64,000 nucleotides of DNA from Lysobacterales bacterium (GCA_016182785.1 JACPFU010000015.1:1-64000); one strand, 5' to 3'. Positions 48,259-57,882 are shown, numbered from the stretch's first letter. Numbers and translations: made by a program. The notes: a model not told the origin generated them from the letters alone.

Positions 48259-49040
48259 TGAATACGCCCACCCCCGCCTTTCTGGACGCCGCACTCGCGG
48301 TCGCGCTCGAAGCCGCCGCTGCCGCCGAGGCCGTGGTCGCGCGCCACTACCGCGCGCGCTTCGAGGTCGAGATCAAGGCCGACGCATCACCGGTCACGAT
48401 TGCGGATCGCGAGGCCGAACAGGCGATCCTCGCGGTGCTGCGCGCTGCCTATCCGGACCACGCCGTGTATGGCGAGGAATACGGCCGCAGCGGCGACAGC
48501 GACTTCCTCTGGCTGGTCGATCCGATCGACGGCACCAAGGCCTTCGTGCGCGGCTACCCGGTGTTCTCGACGCAGATCGCGCTGATGCATCGCGGCGCGC
48601 TGGTGCTCGGCGTGTCCAGCGCCGGGCAGTTCGGCGAACGCGCCTGCGCGCGGCTCGGCGGCGGTGCGTTCGTGAATGGCGAACGCGTGCAGATCGGGCC
48701 GGCAGCGCAATTGGCAGACGCGCAACTCTCGCTTGGCAACCTCAAGTCCCTGGCCGCAGACGCGCGGCGCTGGGCGGCACTCGCGGGCCTGGTGCGCGGC
48801 GCCAACCGCACCCGCGGCTACGGCGATTTCCTGCACTACCACTACCTCGCGCGCGGCGCGGTGGACGCGGTGATCGAGTCCGACGTCAACATCCTCGACA
48901 TCGCCGCGCTGGCGGTGATCGTGCGCGAGGCCGGAGCCGTGTTCACCGAGCTCGACGGTGGCCCGCTCACGCTCGACACGCGCACGGTGCTGGCCGCGGT
49001 GCCGGCGCTGCATGACGAATTGCGGCAACGCCTGGCCTGA
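48258..49040 (+). CDS. Inositol-monophosphatase-family phosphatase (histidinol-phosphatase HisN-like)
   Basis: 260 aa. Family metal and substrate motifs: GEEYG (Glu for metal), WLVDPIDGTKAFVRGYP, and SDVNILDIAALAVIVREAGA (second metal Asp). The DPIDGTKAF and the length resemble HisN-type histidinol-phosphate phosphatases as well as other IMPase members, so the substrate is not certain. It starts at a TGATG overlap with gspN, an unusual coupling of secretion and metabolism. Cytoplasmic Mg-dependent phosphatase. Confidence 0.85.
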   Translation: MNTPTPAFLDAALAVALEAAAAAEAVVARHYRARFEVEIKADASPVTIADREAEQAILAVLRAAYPDHAVYGEEYGRSGDSDFLWLVDPIDGTKAFVRGYPVFSTQIALMHRGALVLGVSSAGQFGERACARLGGGAFVNGERVQIGPAAQLADAQLSLGNLKSLAADARRWAALAGLVRGANRTRGYGDFLHYHYLARGAVDAVIESDVNILDIAALAVIVREAGAVFTELDGGPLTLDTRTVLAAVPALHDELRQRLA

Positions 49041-49064
49041 GGCTGGGCCCGGCCCCGCAGCGGC

Positions 49065-49070
49065 TAGAAT
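49065..49070 (+). promoter_or_regulatory. Probable -10 box of nudE
   Basis: CGGCTAGAAT with TAGAAT at 49065-49070. A start about seven bases later would be at the ATG (49077), so the mRNA may be leaderless. The same ten bases precede gspL. Confidence 0.45.
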
Positions 49071-49076
49071 GCGCGG

Positions 49077-49634
49077 ATGAAGAAACTTCCGATCATCCAC
49101 GCCCGCCGCCTGCTCGGCGAAGGCAGCCGCTTTCCGGTCGAGCAGCTCGACCTGGAATTCAGCAACGGCGAGAAGCGCACCTACGAGCGCATGCCCGGTT
49201 CCGGGCGCGGCGCCGTGATCATCGTGCCGATGCGCGATCCCGAGACCGTGCTGCTGATCCGCGAGTACGTCTGCGGCCTGCACGCCTATGAACTCGGGCT
49301 GCCGAAAGGCCGGCTCGAACGCGGCGAGGACGTGCTCGATGGCGCCAATCGCGAACTCAAGGAAGAAGTCGGCGTCGGTGCGCGCAGGCTCAGCATCCTG
49401 CGCACGCTGTCGCTGGCGCCGACCTACATGGCGCATGTCACCCACGTCGTGCTCGCCGAGGACCTGTACGACGAGAAGCTCGAAGGCGACGAGCCCGAGG
49501 AACTGGAAGTGGTGCCGTGGCGGCTCGACCAGCTGCATGAACTGGTGCAGCGCGAGGACGTGACCGAAGGCCGCTCGATCGCGGCGCTGTTCATGGCCCG
49601 CGAGGTGCTGGCGCGACGTGGTCGCGACGCATGA
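49077..49634 (+). CDS. nudE: ADP-compounds hydrolase, Nudix family
   Basis: 185 aa. The Nudix box G-x5-E-x7-REL-x-EE-x-GV is complete (GRLERGEDVLDGANREL then KEEVGV), and the surrounding LPKG and TLSLAPTYMAHVT match NudE, which cleaves ADP-ribose, NADH and Ap3A. It overlaps cysQ by ATGA; nudE and cysQ are commonly linked in gammaproteobacteria. ATG 49077 is immediately after a possible -10 box. Confidence 0.92.
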   Translation: MKKLPIIHARRLLGEGSRFPVEQLDLEFSNGEKRTYERMPGSGRGAVIIVPMRDPETVLLIREYVCGLHAYELGLPKGRLERGEDVLDGANRELKEEVGVGARRLSILRTLSLAPTYMAHVTHVVLAEDLYDEKLEGDEPEELEVVPWRLDQLHELVQREDVTEGRSIAALFMAREVLARRGRDA

Positions 49635-50443
49635 GCGCGTTCGACGCGGCGGCGACGCTGACGGCGGTGCGTGCGCTGGCGAAGCAGGCGGCGGATGCGA
49701 TCCTCGCGGTCTACGCGCAGGGCTTCGATGTCGCGCACAAGGACGACCGTTCGCCGCTGACCGCGGCCGATCTCGCCGCGCACCGCATCCTGGTCGACGG
49801 GCTGCAGGCGTTGACGCCGCAGATCCCGGTGCTGTCCGAGGAGTGCGCCGCCCTGGACGTGAGCCGGCGTCGCGCCTGGTCGCGCTACTGGTGCGTCGAC
49901 CCGCTCGACGGCACGCGCGAGTTCGTCAAGCGCAACGGCGAGTTCTGCATCTGCGTGGCGCTGATCGAGGACGGCGCTCCGGTGCTGGGCGTGGTCCATG
50001 CCCCGGTCAGCGGTCGCTGCCACTACGCCGCGCAGGGCTGCGGCGCCTTCGTGGTCGAGGCCGACGGCGCGCAGCGCGCGATCCACGCCGCGACCTGCGG
50101 GCCGGTGTGGCGCGTTGCCGGCAGTCGTTCCCATGGCGATGCGCGCACCGCCGGTGTGCTGGCGAAGCTCGGCGCCAACGAGCATCGGCCGATGGGCTCG
50201 GCGCTGAAGTTCGGGCTGATCGCCGAAGGCGAAGCCGACCTGTACCTGCGCTTCGGCCCGACCAGCGAATGGGACACCGCTGCCGGACAGTGCATCGTCG
50301 AACAGGCCGGCGGCGCCGTGCTCGACCTGCACGGCGCACCGCTGCGCTACAACCAGCGCGACAGCGTGCTCAATCCCGACTTCGTCGCCTTCGGTGCACT
50401 CACCGCGCCGGCGCGTGCACAGTTGTTCGAGGCGCTGGCATGA
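49631..50443 (+). CDS. cysQ: 3'(2'),5'-bisphosphate nucleotidase
   Basis: 270 aa. It removes phosphate from PAP left after sulfate reduction. Family motifs: DDRSPLTAADLAAHRIL, LSEEC, WCVDPLDGTREFVKRNGEF and TSEWDTAAGQCIVEQAGG. Metal ligands (Glu of SEE, Asp of DPLDG, Asp of WD) are present. Four-base overlaps with nudE and mazG mark a tight housekeeping operon. Confidence 0.95.
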   Translation: MSAFDAAATLTAVRALAKQAADAILAVYAQGFDVAHKDDRSPLTAADLAAHRILVDGLQALTPQIPVLSEECAALDVSRRRAWSRYWCVDPLDGTREFVKRNGEFCICVALIEDGAPVLGVVHAPVSGRCHYAAQGCGAFVVEADGAQRAIHAATCGPVWRVAGSRSHGDARTAGVLAKLGANEHRPMGSALKFGLIAEGEADLYLRFGPTSEWDTAAGQCIVEQAGGAVLDLHGAPLRYNQRDSVLNPDFVAFGALTAPARAQLFEALA

Positions 50444-51234
50444 CCACGCATCCGATCGAACGCCTGCGCGCGATCATGGCGCGGCTGCGCGATCCCGAAG
50501 GCGGTTGTCCGTGGGACGTGCAGCAGGACTTCGCTTCGGTCGCGCCGTACACGATCGAGGAGGCCTACGAAGTTGCCGATGCCATCGACCGCGGCGATCG
50601 CGATGATTTGCGCGAGGAACTGGGGGATCTGCTGCTGCAGGTCGTCTTCCACGCCAGGATGGCCGAAGAGGAAGGCAGCTTTGCATTCAACGACGTCGTC
50701 GCCGGCATCTGCGAGAAGATGGTGCGCCGTCATCCGCACGTGTTCGGCGACGCGGTGGTTGCCGACGCCGCCGCGCAGACGCGCGCCTGGGAGGCGCACA
50801 AGCGCAGCGAACAGGCCGGTCGCGAGGATCAGAGCGCGCTGGCCGGCGTTGCCGCCGGTCTGCCCGAGTGGATGCGCGCGCTCAAGCTGCAGAAGCGCGC
50901 AGCTGCGGTCGGCTTCGAGTGGGCCGATGCGCAACCGGTGCTCGACAAGCTGCACGAGGAGGTCGAGGAAGTGCGCGCCGAGTTCACCCAGGGTGCCGAT
51001 CCGGCGCGGCTGCTCGACGAGATTGGCGATGTGCTGTTCGTGGCGATCAACGTCGCGCGCCACGCCGGCGTCGACCCCTCGGCCGCACTGCGTCATGCCA
51101 ATGCCAAGTTCGAGCGCCGCTTCCGCTTCATGGAGTCCGCCGCAGCCGCGGGTGGCAGCGCGCTCGCGGCGCTCGATCTGGCGACACAGGAACAACTGTG
51201 GAGCGACGCCAAGCGGCAGGAACGCGAGCGCTGA
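50440..51234 (+). CDS. mazG: Nucleoside triphosphate pyrophosphohydrolase
   Basis: 264 aa with two MazG repeats. First: CPWDVQQDFASVAPYTIEEA, VADAIDRGD, LREELGDLLLQVVFHARMAE. Second: GFEWADAQPVLDKLHEEVEE, LLDEIGDVLFVAINVARHAG. The EExxE plus ExxD sites bind Mg. MazG hydrolyses NTPs and dNTPs to monophosphate and helps clear abnormal nucleotides and lower ppGpp. Start overlaps cysQ. Confidence 0.95.
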   Translation: MTTHPIERLRAIMARLRDPEGGCPWDVQQDFASVAPYTIEEAYEVADAIDRGDRDDLREELGDLLLQVVFHARMAEEEGSFAFNDVVAGICEKMVRRHPHVFGDAVVADAAAQTRAWEAHKRSEQAGREDQSALAGVAAGLPEWMRALKLQKRAAAVGFEWADAQPVLDKLHEEVEEVRAEFTQGADPARLLDEIGDVLFVAINVARHAGVDPSAALRHANAKFERRFRFMESAAAAGGSALAALDLATQEQLWSDAKRQERER

Positions 51235-51386
51235 ATCGAAGGTGAAAGCGCGATGAACGTTTCGCGCTGGAACAAAATTCCAACAAGTCGGGCACTACAC
51301 TGCGCGACGAATCGAGCCCGGTCACGACGGGCGATGTGCACAGGGTCCGCAGAGGCCCGATGCGATCCAGCTACACGGAGTGAGAA

Positions 51387-53981
51387 ATGATCAAACGGAT
51401 GATGCTCTGGGCGGCGATGGCCGCGATGACGGGTGGAGCGATGGCAGTTGCGCCCGCGACAGATGGGCCCTTCCCGCCACGCGGTGGGAACCGGCTGACG
51501 GCAATGAAGTCGATGCCGATGCCGGCGTCCCTGGGCAAGGCGTTGCTGGCCGACATCACCGAGAGCTTCCATGCCACGGCCTCCGATCCAGCCGAACAGG
51601 ATCATTTCGGCTACAGCGTCGCGATCGATGGAGACACGGCAGTCGTCGGCGCATATCAAAAGGATGGCACCAGCCTGATCGACGTCGGTGCGGCCTATGT
51701 CTATGTGCGAAATGGAGGGACTTGGTCGCAACAGCAGAAGCTGGTCGCCGGGACTCCGATCCAGAATGCCGCCTTTGGTCAGGCAGTCGCGGTGTCGGGA
51801 AATACGATCGCAGTGGGCGCACCGTTCGACGACAATGGCCAGACAAGTGCGGGCGCAGTCTATGTGTTCACGCGTTCTGGTTCGGTGTGGACCGAGCTGA
51901 CCAAGCTTGCCGGTGCGCAGACCAGTTCGGGAGATCGTTTCGGTTGGTCGCTGGCGCTGGAAGGCGATACCTTGGTGGCCGGGGCGAAGACTGACGATGT
52001 CGGCTCAGTGAACAACGGCGGAGCACTCTACGTATTCACGCGCACGGCCGGTGTCTGGAGTGCGCAGGGATCGCGGCTGTCGGCCTCCGACGCGCAGGAA
52101 GACGATCAGCTGGGTGTGAGCGTGGCACTCTACGCCGACACGCTGGTCGCGGGCGCCGAAGGCGTTGCTGCGGATTCCGGTGCGGCGTATGTGTTCACGC
52201 GCAGCGGCGGGGTCTGGACGCAGCGGACGCGTTTGCAGGCGGCAAGTCCGGCGCCCAGCAATTTTTTCGGACGCGCGGTGGCGATCGATGCGGGCACGAT
52301 CGTGGTCGGAGAGTTCGGTCGCACCTCCAACACGGGTGCTGCGCACGTCTTCGTCGGCAGCGGTGACAGTTGGACGTTTCAAGGCGAGCTGACCGCGGCG
52401 GATGTTGCCGGGGGCGACGCCTTCGGTCATGCCGTTGCGGTACGGGGTGATCTGGCACTGGTTGGGGCTTACGACGAAGAATCAGGTTCAAGCCCGGCCA
52501 ATCGTGGCGCGGTGTACGCATTCCGGCGCAGCGGCGGCGTCTGGACCCAGCCTGACAAGTATCTCGCCAGCGATGCAAGCAGTGGCGATCGTCTCGGTTT
52601 TGGCGTGGCGTTGAGTCCGGGAGCAGCGATCAGTGGCGCACCCAACGATTTGAGCGGCGGCTTTACCGAAGCGGGCTCCGCCTACGTGTACCAGTTGGGC
52701 ACGCCGACCACGACGATCCAGATCCTGAGCCCGGTGCCGACCACGTTTGGTGGCACGCTCGGCCTCACTGCCCAGGTCAGCGGCGGCACGCCAACGGGCA
52801 ATGTCGAGTTCCGCAATGGCGCCAATGTGCTTGCGACCGCGCCGTTGAACGGCTCGGGCGTGGCAGCGACCTCAATCATGCCGAACGCTGGCTCCTATAG
52901 CGTCGTCGCCCATTACCTCGGCGACGGCACGCATCTCTCCAGCAACTCCACGGCGACCGCATTCACGGTGGCGAAAGCGCCCACAACACTCGAGCTGACC
53001 AGCACCGGATCGCCGAGCAGCTATGGCCAGAACGTCACCTTCACTGCGACCGTGGCCACCACCGCGCCAGGTGCCAGCCCGGTCACCGGCATCGTCGAGT
53101 TCCGTGACGGCGTTGCGCTGCTCGCGACGGTGCCGCTGTCCGGCGGCGTCGCCAGCTATGTGAGCAATGTCCTGCCGCACAACAGCGGCAGCGCGCATCC
53201 GATCAGCGCGACGTTCGTCGAGAACACCAACTATGTCGGCAGCACCGACGACACCATCAACCATGTGGTCAACAAGGCTTCGCCGACGCTGGCGCTGGTA
53301 TCCAGCCCGAATCCGTCGTTGGTCGGGCAGGGAGTGACACTGACCGCGACGCTCACCGGAGGTCTGGTGCCAACCGGTGCGGTAACGTTTTTCGATGGCA
53401 TCACCTTTCTTTCGACCAATCCGGTTTCGGGCGGCGTGGCGCAGTTCATCACCAGTTCGTTGGCAATCGGCGCGCACAGCCTGCAGGCGACCTACGCGGG
53501 TGACGACAACCACAACGCCGTCAGCACTCCGCTTCCGCTGGCGCATACGGTCCTGCCCGCCGCCGACGTCTCGGTGACCAAGTCGAACGGCACGAATTTC
53601 GTGCAGTCCGGGCAGACCACGACCTACAGCATCGTCGTGAGCAATCCGGGCGGCGGCGCCGATGTCGATGGCCTGCTGGTGAACGACGTGCTCGATCCCG
53701 CGGACTTCGATGTCGGCGCGGCGACCTGGTCGTGTGCGCCGGCCGGGATCTGCTCGCCCGAGAGTGGGACCGGCGACATCGTCAACCTGCCGCTCGATCT
53801 GCCGGCGGGCAGCACGGTCACGATCACGGTGATCGTGCCGGTGTTGCTCGCTGCCGAAGATGGCATTGCCAACAGCGTGACGCTGACGCTGCCGGGAACG
53901 GTCGGCGATCCGAACCTGGCCAACAACAGCGCCACCGACACCGACGGTTCGGGTCTGTTCAAGGACAGCTTCGAGGACTGA
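51387..53981 (+). CDS. Secreted FG-GAP/Ig-like/DUF11 protein with LFKDSFE tail
   Basis: 864 aa with signal peptide (LWAAMAAMTGGAMAVA). N-terminal half: about seven FG-GAP-type repeats (DHFGYSVAIDGDTAVVGA, AFGQAVAVSGNTIAVGAPFD, RFGWSLALEGDTLVAGA) forming an integrin-like propeller. From about 430 come three bacterial Ig-like domains (FGGTLGLTAQVSGGTPTGNV, SSYGQNVTFTATVATTAPG and a third), then a DUF11 domain (ADVSVTKSNGTNFVQSGQ). It ends SGLFKDSFED. Likely an extracellular adhesion or structural protein. Upstream 150 bases hold no other gene. Confidence 0.88.
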   Translation: MIKRMMLWAAMAAMTGGAMAVAPATDGPFPPRGGNRLTAMKSMPMPASLGKALLADITESFHATASDPAEQDHFGYSVAIDGDTAVVGAYQKDGTSLIDVGAAYVYVRNGGTWSQQQKLVAGTPIQNAAFGQAVAVSGNTIAVGAPFDDNGQTSAGAVYVFTRSGSVWTELTKLAGAQTSSGDRFGWSLALEGDTLVAGAKTDDVGSVNNGGALYVFTRTAGVWSAQGSRLSASDAQEDDQLGVSVALYADTLVAGAEGVAADSGAAYVFTRSGGVWTQRTRLQAASPAPSNFFGRAVAIDAGTIVVGEFGRTSNTGAAHVFVGSGDSWTFQGELTAADVAGGDAFGHAVAVRGDLALVGAYDEESGSSPANRGAVYAFRRSGGVWTQPDKYLASDASSGDRLGFGVALSPGAAISGAPNDLSGGFTEAGSAYVYQLGTPTTTIQILSPVPTTFGGTLGLTAQVSGGTPTGNVEFRNGANVLATAPLNGSGVAATSIMPNAGSYSVVAHYLGDGTHLSSNSTATAFTVAKAPTTLELTSTGSPSSYGQNVTFTATVATTAPGASPVTGIVEFRDGVALLATVPLSGGVASYVSNVLPHNSGSAHPISATFVENTNYVGSTDDTINHVVNKASPTLALVSSPNPSLVGQGVTLTATLTGGLVPTGAVTFFDGITFLSTNPVSGGVAQFITSSLAIGAHSLQATYAGDDNHNAVSTPLPLAHTVLPAADVSVTKSNGTNFVQSGQTTTYSIVVSNPGGGADVDGLLVNDVLDPADFDVGAATWSCAPAGICSPESGTGDIVNLPLDLPAGSTVTITVIVPVLLAAEDGIANSVTLTLPGTVGDPNLANNSATDTDGSGLFKDSFED

Positions 53982-54005
53982 GGCCTTCCTGCTTCCGCTG
54001 CAACC

Positions 54006-54027
54006 GGGGCCCGCGCTTGCGGGCCCC
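54006..54027. terminator. Bidirectional hairpin terminator
   Basis: GGGGCCCGC-GCTT-GCGGGCCCC, a perfect 9-base stem with a 4-base loop, followed by TTGCGTTTG. It lies between two convergent genes (stops at 53981 and 54042), the right place for a shared terminator. Confidence 0.8.
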
Positions 54028-54041
54028 TTGCGTTTGCGCGT

Positions 54042-54443
54042 TCAGCGCAGTTCGGCGAGCTTGCGGTCGATGCGCTCGCGCAGTTCCTGGATCGCCTGTT
54101 CGGGATGGGCGACGCGTTCGGCGTGCTGCAGGCGGCGTTCGGCGAAGGCGCGCAGTTTCGGGTGTTCGGTGCGCTTGAGCAGGTCCTGGTACATCGCGAC
54201 GATCGCGGCCTCGTCGCCCTGCTTGCGATAGATCATTTCGAGGCGGCGCAGGTCGAGCGCGACCGCGAGTTGCGGGTGCGCGCGCGCGGCGCGGGCGAGC
54301 CGTTCGCGCGCCATCGGGCCACGCTGCATGCGCCCGTCCTCGCTGGCAGGCGATGCTTGCGGGTGCGCCGCGACGGGGGCGCAAGCGACATAGGCGACGC
54401 CGAGTGCGGCGCCGAGCAGCAGGGATTGGGTCAGCCGGTTCAT
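54042..54443 (-). CDS. Small exported helical protein
   Basis: 133 aa with signal peptide (LLLGAALGVAYVACAPVAA). The mature part is helical and charged (LARAARAHPQLAVALDLRRL, AFAERRLQHAERVAHPEQAI) and resembles small periplasmic heat-resistance or Spy/CpxP-like proteins, though no key motif is seen. Unknown function. Confidence 0.65.
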   Translation of the reverse strand: MNRLTQSLLLGAALGVAYVACAPVAAHPQASPASEDGRMQRGPMARERLARAARAHPQLAVALDLRRLEMIYRKQGDEAAIVAMYQDLLKRTEHPKLRAFAERRLQHAERVAHPEQAIQELRERIDRKLAELR

Positions 54444-54615
54444 GACGATGCTCCAGTGGTTGCGCACCGGTCGTGCGTGCCTTGAACAACGCCGCTCGGG
54501 CGCGCGCGTTGACGATGACTTCCGCCGCCTCGATACCGCCCATCGGCCCGCAGCAGCCGCTACAGTGGCGTAGGTCGGCACGGCGCCGGCAAGTCCAACC
54601 GATCAGGAGACACGC

Positions 54616-55005
54616 ATGGCCTGGGTAGTGATCGTCGCGGTTGCGGCGTTGTTGCAGTACACCGTGTTCGGGGCGCTGGTCGGGCGCGCACGCGGTCGCT
54701 ACGGCGTGCACGCGCCGGCTACCAGCGGCCACGAGATGTTCGAGCGCTACTACCGCGTGCACTACAACACGCTGGAGCAGCTGATGCTGTTCCTGCCCGG
54801 CCTGTTCCTGTCGGCCGGGTTCGGCTTCGGGCCGGATTGGGCCAGTGCCGCCGTCGGCGCGGTCTATCTGGTTGGGCGCCAGCTCTACCTGGCGAGCTAC
54901 GTGCGCGATCCGAAGTCACGCGAGATCGGCTTCGTGCTCAGCATCCTGCCGAGTGCGTTGCTGCTCGGGAATGCCGGGCTGGGCGCGGCGGCCTCGCTGT
55001 TCTGA
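54616..55005 (+). CDS. MAPEG-family membrane protein
   Basis: 129 aa with four membrane helices. It matches the MAPEG family (microsomal glutathione S-transferase-like): FERYYRVHYNTLEQLMLFLP with the conserved Glu, and VYLVGRQLYLASYVRDPKS. Bacterial members may conjugate glutathione or move lipid-like compounds. AGGAGA ribosome site seven bases before the ATG. Confidence 0.88.
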   Translation: MAWVVIVAVAALLQYTVFGALVGRARGRYGVHAPATSGHEMFERYYRVHYNTLEQLMLFLPGLFLSAGFGFGPDWASAAVGAVYLVGRQLYLASYVRDPKSREIGFVLSILPSALLLGNAGLGAAASLF

Positions 55006-55008
55006 GCT

Positions 55009-55347
55009 TCAGCGCGCGAACACGAACGCGGCGCCGATCGCGATCAGGGTGAAGCCGACGGCGTGGTTCCAGCGCAGCGGCTCGCCGAGGAACCAGACCG
55101 CGAAGCCGGCAAACACGGTGAGCGAGATCACTTCCTGGATGGTCTTGAGTTCGGCCGCGCTGTAGACGGCGTGGCCATAGCGATTGGCCGGCACCTGCAG
55201 CACGTACTCGAAGAAGGCGATGCCCCAACTCGCGAGGACGACGATCCACAACGGGTGCGCCTTGTACTTGAGGTGGCCGTACCAGGCGAAGGTCATGAAC
55301 ACGTTCGACGCGAGCAGCAGTGCGATCGGCGTCAGGTGCGGATTCAT
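55009..55347 (-). CDS. DUF486-family small membrane protein
   Basis: 112 aa with four membrane helices (IALLLASNVFMTFAWYGHL, WIVVLASWGIAFFEYVLQVP, EVISLTVFAGFAVWFL, GFTLIAIGAAFVFA). The pattern fits DUF486, a small relative of drug/metabolite transporters. Function is unknown. Convergent with the MAPEG gene three bases away. Confidence 0.85.
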   Translation of the reverse strand: MNPHLTPIALLLASNVFMTFAWYGHLKYKAHPLWIVVLASWGIAFFEYVLQVPANRYGHAVYSAAELKTIQEVISLTVFAGFAVWFLGEPLRWNHAVGFTLIAIGAAFVFAR

Positions 55348-55358
55348 CGGCTGCGGCT

Positions 55359-55685
55359 TCAGCCGTTGTCGCCTTCGAGGAAGCGCGCCTCGTACATCAA
55401 TGCCTGCACACGTTGCTCCTGGCCTTCGAGGAACATCACGCCGAGGTGGTCGGAGGCATTGCGCACGACGCGTGCGGCGACGCCGATGACGGTGTCCTGG
55501 TCGAGCATGAAGTAGACGCGAAGCTGATCGGAAGCCTGCGCCGGCCAGCGCTTCGGCTTGCCGAGGCGGGCACCGCCGGCGGACAGGTCCCAGACCTCGC
55601 TCAGGTAGCCCTCGTCGCCGCTGACCAGCATGGCCGCGGTGAAGACGTCCTTGCGGGGATGGCGGCGTTTCTCGGAGAGGTCCAT
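55359..55685 (-). CDS. PilZ-domain protein
   Basis: 108 aa single PilZ domain. The c-di-GMP site is present: RRHPRK (R-x-x-x-R) at about 7-12 and DLSAGGARL (D-x-S-x-x-G) at about 33-41. Likely binds c-di-GMP and regulates motility, type IV pili or secretion. ATG 55685 is chosen because the domain begins right after it. Confidence 0.9.
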   Translation of the reverse strand: MDLSEKRRHPRKDVFTAAMLVSGDEGYLSEVWDLSAGGARLGKPKRWPAQASDQLRVYFMLDQDTVIGVAARVVRNASDHLGVMFLEGQEQRVQALMYEARFLEGDNG

Positions 55686-55799
55686 GCCGCGAACATATCG
55701 GGCTCGCGGGGCGCGCGGCAAGCCTGGGTTCGGGACCTTCTTCACATGTCCACGACGGTCGTTGCGGTGCAATCTTCACAATCGTGAAGGAGACTGATC

Positions 55800-56528
55800 A
55801 TGGCCGTGCAAGAAGATTCCCTCGGGCTGGTGCTGCTGGTCGAGGACAACCGCGGCATCGCGGAAATGGTCGGCGAATTCCTGGAACGCCGCGGTTACAG
55901 CGTCGACTACGCCAGCGACGGCATCACCGGGCTGCGCCTGGCCATCGCCGAGCCATATGACGTGATCGTGCTCGACCTGATGCTGCCCGGCATGGACGGG
56001 CTCGACCTGTGCCGGCGCCTGCGCAACGAGGCCAAGAAGTCGACCCCGGTGCTGATGCTGACGGCGCGCGACACGCTGGACGACAAGCTGGTCGGCCTCG
56101 ACGCCGGCGCCGACGACTACCTGGTCAAGCCGTTCGAGATCCGCGAGCTGGAGGCGCGCATCCGCGCGTTGATCCGCCGCGACCGGCGCCAGGTCTCGAC
56201 CGAGGTGCTGCGCGTCTCCGACCTGGTGCTCGATACCGCCACGCTGCGCGCGACCCGCGACGGCCGCGACCTGATGCTGTCGCCGATCGGGCTGAAGCTG
56301 CTGACCATCCTGATGCGCGAGTCGCCGCGCGTGGTGTCGCGGCGCGACATCGAGCGCGAGGTGTGGGGCGACCTGCTGCCCGATTCCGACACCCTGCGCA
56401 GCCACCTCTACAACCTGCGCAAGGTGATCGACAAGCCGTTCGCGAAGCAGCTGCTGCACACCATCCACAGCGCCGGCTATCGCCTGGCCGACCTCGATGC
56501 CGAACTCGCGTCTGCCCAGGCCGGCTGA
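55800..56528 (+). CDS. OmpR-family response regulator
   Basis: 242 aa. Receiver domain 9-120 with phospho-Asp59 (VLDLMLP), Asp16 and the KPFE lysine; winged-helix DNA-binding domain at 140-235 (SPIGLKLLTILMRESPRVVS, SDTLRSHLYNLRKVIDKPF, LLHTIHSAGYRLA). The kinase gene overlaps it by 32 bases. Targets unknown. GGAG ribosome site before the ATG. Confidence 0.95.
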   Translation: MAVQEDSLGLVLLVEDNRGIAEMVGEFLERRGYSVDYASDGITGLRLAIAEPYDVIVLDLMLPGMDGLDLCRRLRNEAKKSTPVLMLTARDTLDDKLVGLDAGADDYLVKPFEIRELEARIRALIRRDRRQVSTEVLRVSDLVLDTATLRATRDGRDLMLSPIGLKLLTILMRESPRVVSRRDIEREVWGDLLPDSDTLRSHLYNLRKVIDKPFAKQLLHTIHSAGYRLADLDAELASAQAG

Positions 56529-57843
56529 CCCCGACACCCGCAACGGCGGCCTGCGCGGCCGCCTGTGGGTGGCGTTCGTGCTGCAGACCGTGGCGATCGC
56601 GCTGGCCACCGTGGTCGGTGTCTACGCCGCCATGCTGGTGCTGCGCGACGTGTTGATCCAGCGCGCGCTGGTCGAGGAGGCGCAGCATTTCTGGGGACGG
56701 CTCGACCGCGACCCGCGCGCGGCCCTGCCCGACACCTACAACCTGCAGGGCTACCTGCTGCGCGGGCCGGCCGATGCCAGCGTCATCCCCGACTATCTGC
56801 GCGAACTCGGGCCCGGCTATCACGACATCCACGTCGGTGCGCACGACGAGCTGGTGCTGGTCAGCGAGCGCGAGCAACGGCGCCTGTGGCTGGTATTCGA
56901 CCAGCACCAGGTCGAGCGGCTGGCGCTGTGGTTCGGCCTGGCGCCGCTGGTGCTGGTGCTCGGCACCGTCTACCTGGTCTCGTGGATCACCTATCGCGCC
57001 TCGCGGCGCGCGGTGTCGCCGGTGATCCGGCTCGCCGAGGTGGTGCGCGGGCACGATCCCAAGGAACACGACTGGCGCGCGATCAGCGATCTGGTGCGCG
57101 GTGGCGACGCCCACGACGAGGTCGTGATCCTGGCCGACGCGATCCGCTCCTTCGCCGAGCACAACGCCGAGTTCGTCGCGCGCGAACGCAACTTCACGCG
57201 CGACGCCAGCCACGAACTGCGGACGCCGCTGACCGTGATCAAGGTCGCCGCCGACGTGCTCGAAGAGGAGCCGCTGGCCGACTTCGCGGCGCGCTCGGTG
57301 GCCCGCATCAAGCGCGCCGCACGCGACATGGAAGCGCTGATCCAGGCCTTCCTGATCCTAGCCCGTGAAGGCGACACCGGGTTGCCGAACGAGCGCTTCG
57401 TGGTCAACGACATCGTCGCCGACGAGGTCGAGCGCGCGCAGGACCTGGTCGCGACCAAGGACGTCGCGGTGCGCGTGGTCGAGGACGCGCGCCTGGCGCT
57501 GACCGCGCCGCCGCGCGTGTTCTCGGTGCTGATCTCGAACCTGTTGCGCAATGCCTGTCAGTACACCGAGCGCGGCGAAGTGGTGGTTACCGTCGGCGAC
57601 GGATTCGTGCGTGTCGACGACAGCGGCCGCGGCATGGCGCCGGAGGACGTCGCGCATGCGTTCGAGCCGTACTACCGCGGCAAGGGCGCGGGCAAGGGTG
57701 GACACGGCGTCGGGTTGACCATCGTGCGCCGCCTGACCGACCGCTTCGGCTGGCCGCTGCGGCTCGAATCCACGCTCGGCGTCGGCACCAAGGCCACGAT
57801 TGAATTACCTCTGGCGCAGACGCTCGGCCCCGGTGACGAATAA
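56497..57843 (+). CDS. Sensor histidine kinase
   Basis: 448 aa. Two membrane helices (about 23-49 and 144-166) enclose a ~95-residue periplasmic sensor. HAMP-like linker, dimerisation box with His239 (FTRDASHELRTPLTVIKVAA), N box NLLRNACQYTE, G box DDSGRGM, and GHGVGLTIVRRL. It pairs with the response regulator whose gene it overlaps. Signal unknown. Confidence 0.95.
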   Translation: MPNSRLPRPADPDTRNGGLRGRLWVAFVLQTVAIALATVVGVYAAMLVLRDVLIQRALVEEAQHFWGRLDRDPRAALPDTYNLQGYLLRGPADASVIPDYLRELGPGYHDIHVGAHDELVLVSEREQRRLWLVFDQHQVERLALWFGLAPLVLVLGTVYLVSWITYRASRRAVSPVIRLAEVVRGHDPKEHDWRAISDLVRGGDAHDEVVILADAIRSFAEHNAEFVARERNFTRDASHELRTPLTVIKVAADVLEEEPLADFAARSVARIKRAARDMEALIQAFLILAREGDTGLPNERFVVNDIVADEVERAQDLVATKDVAVRVVEDARLALTAPPRVFSVLISNLLRNACQYTERGEVVVTVGDGFVRVDDSGRGMAPEDVAHAFEPYYRGKGAGKGGHGVGLTIVRRLTDRFGWPLRLESTLGVGTKATIELPLAQTLGPGDE

Positions 57844-57882
57844 CATGGCGCTCGCGCGCTCCGCGCCGAACTGCGAGATCCC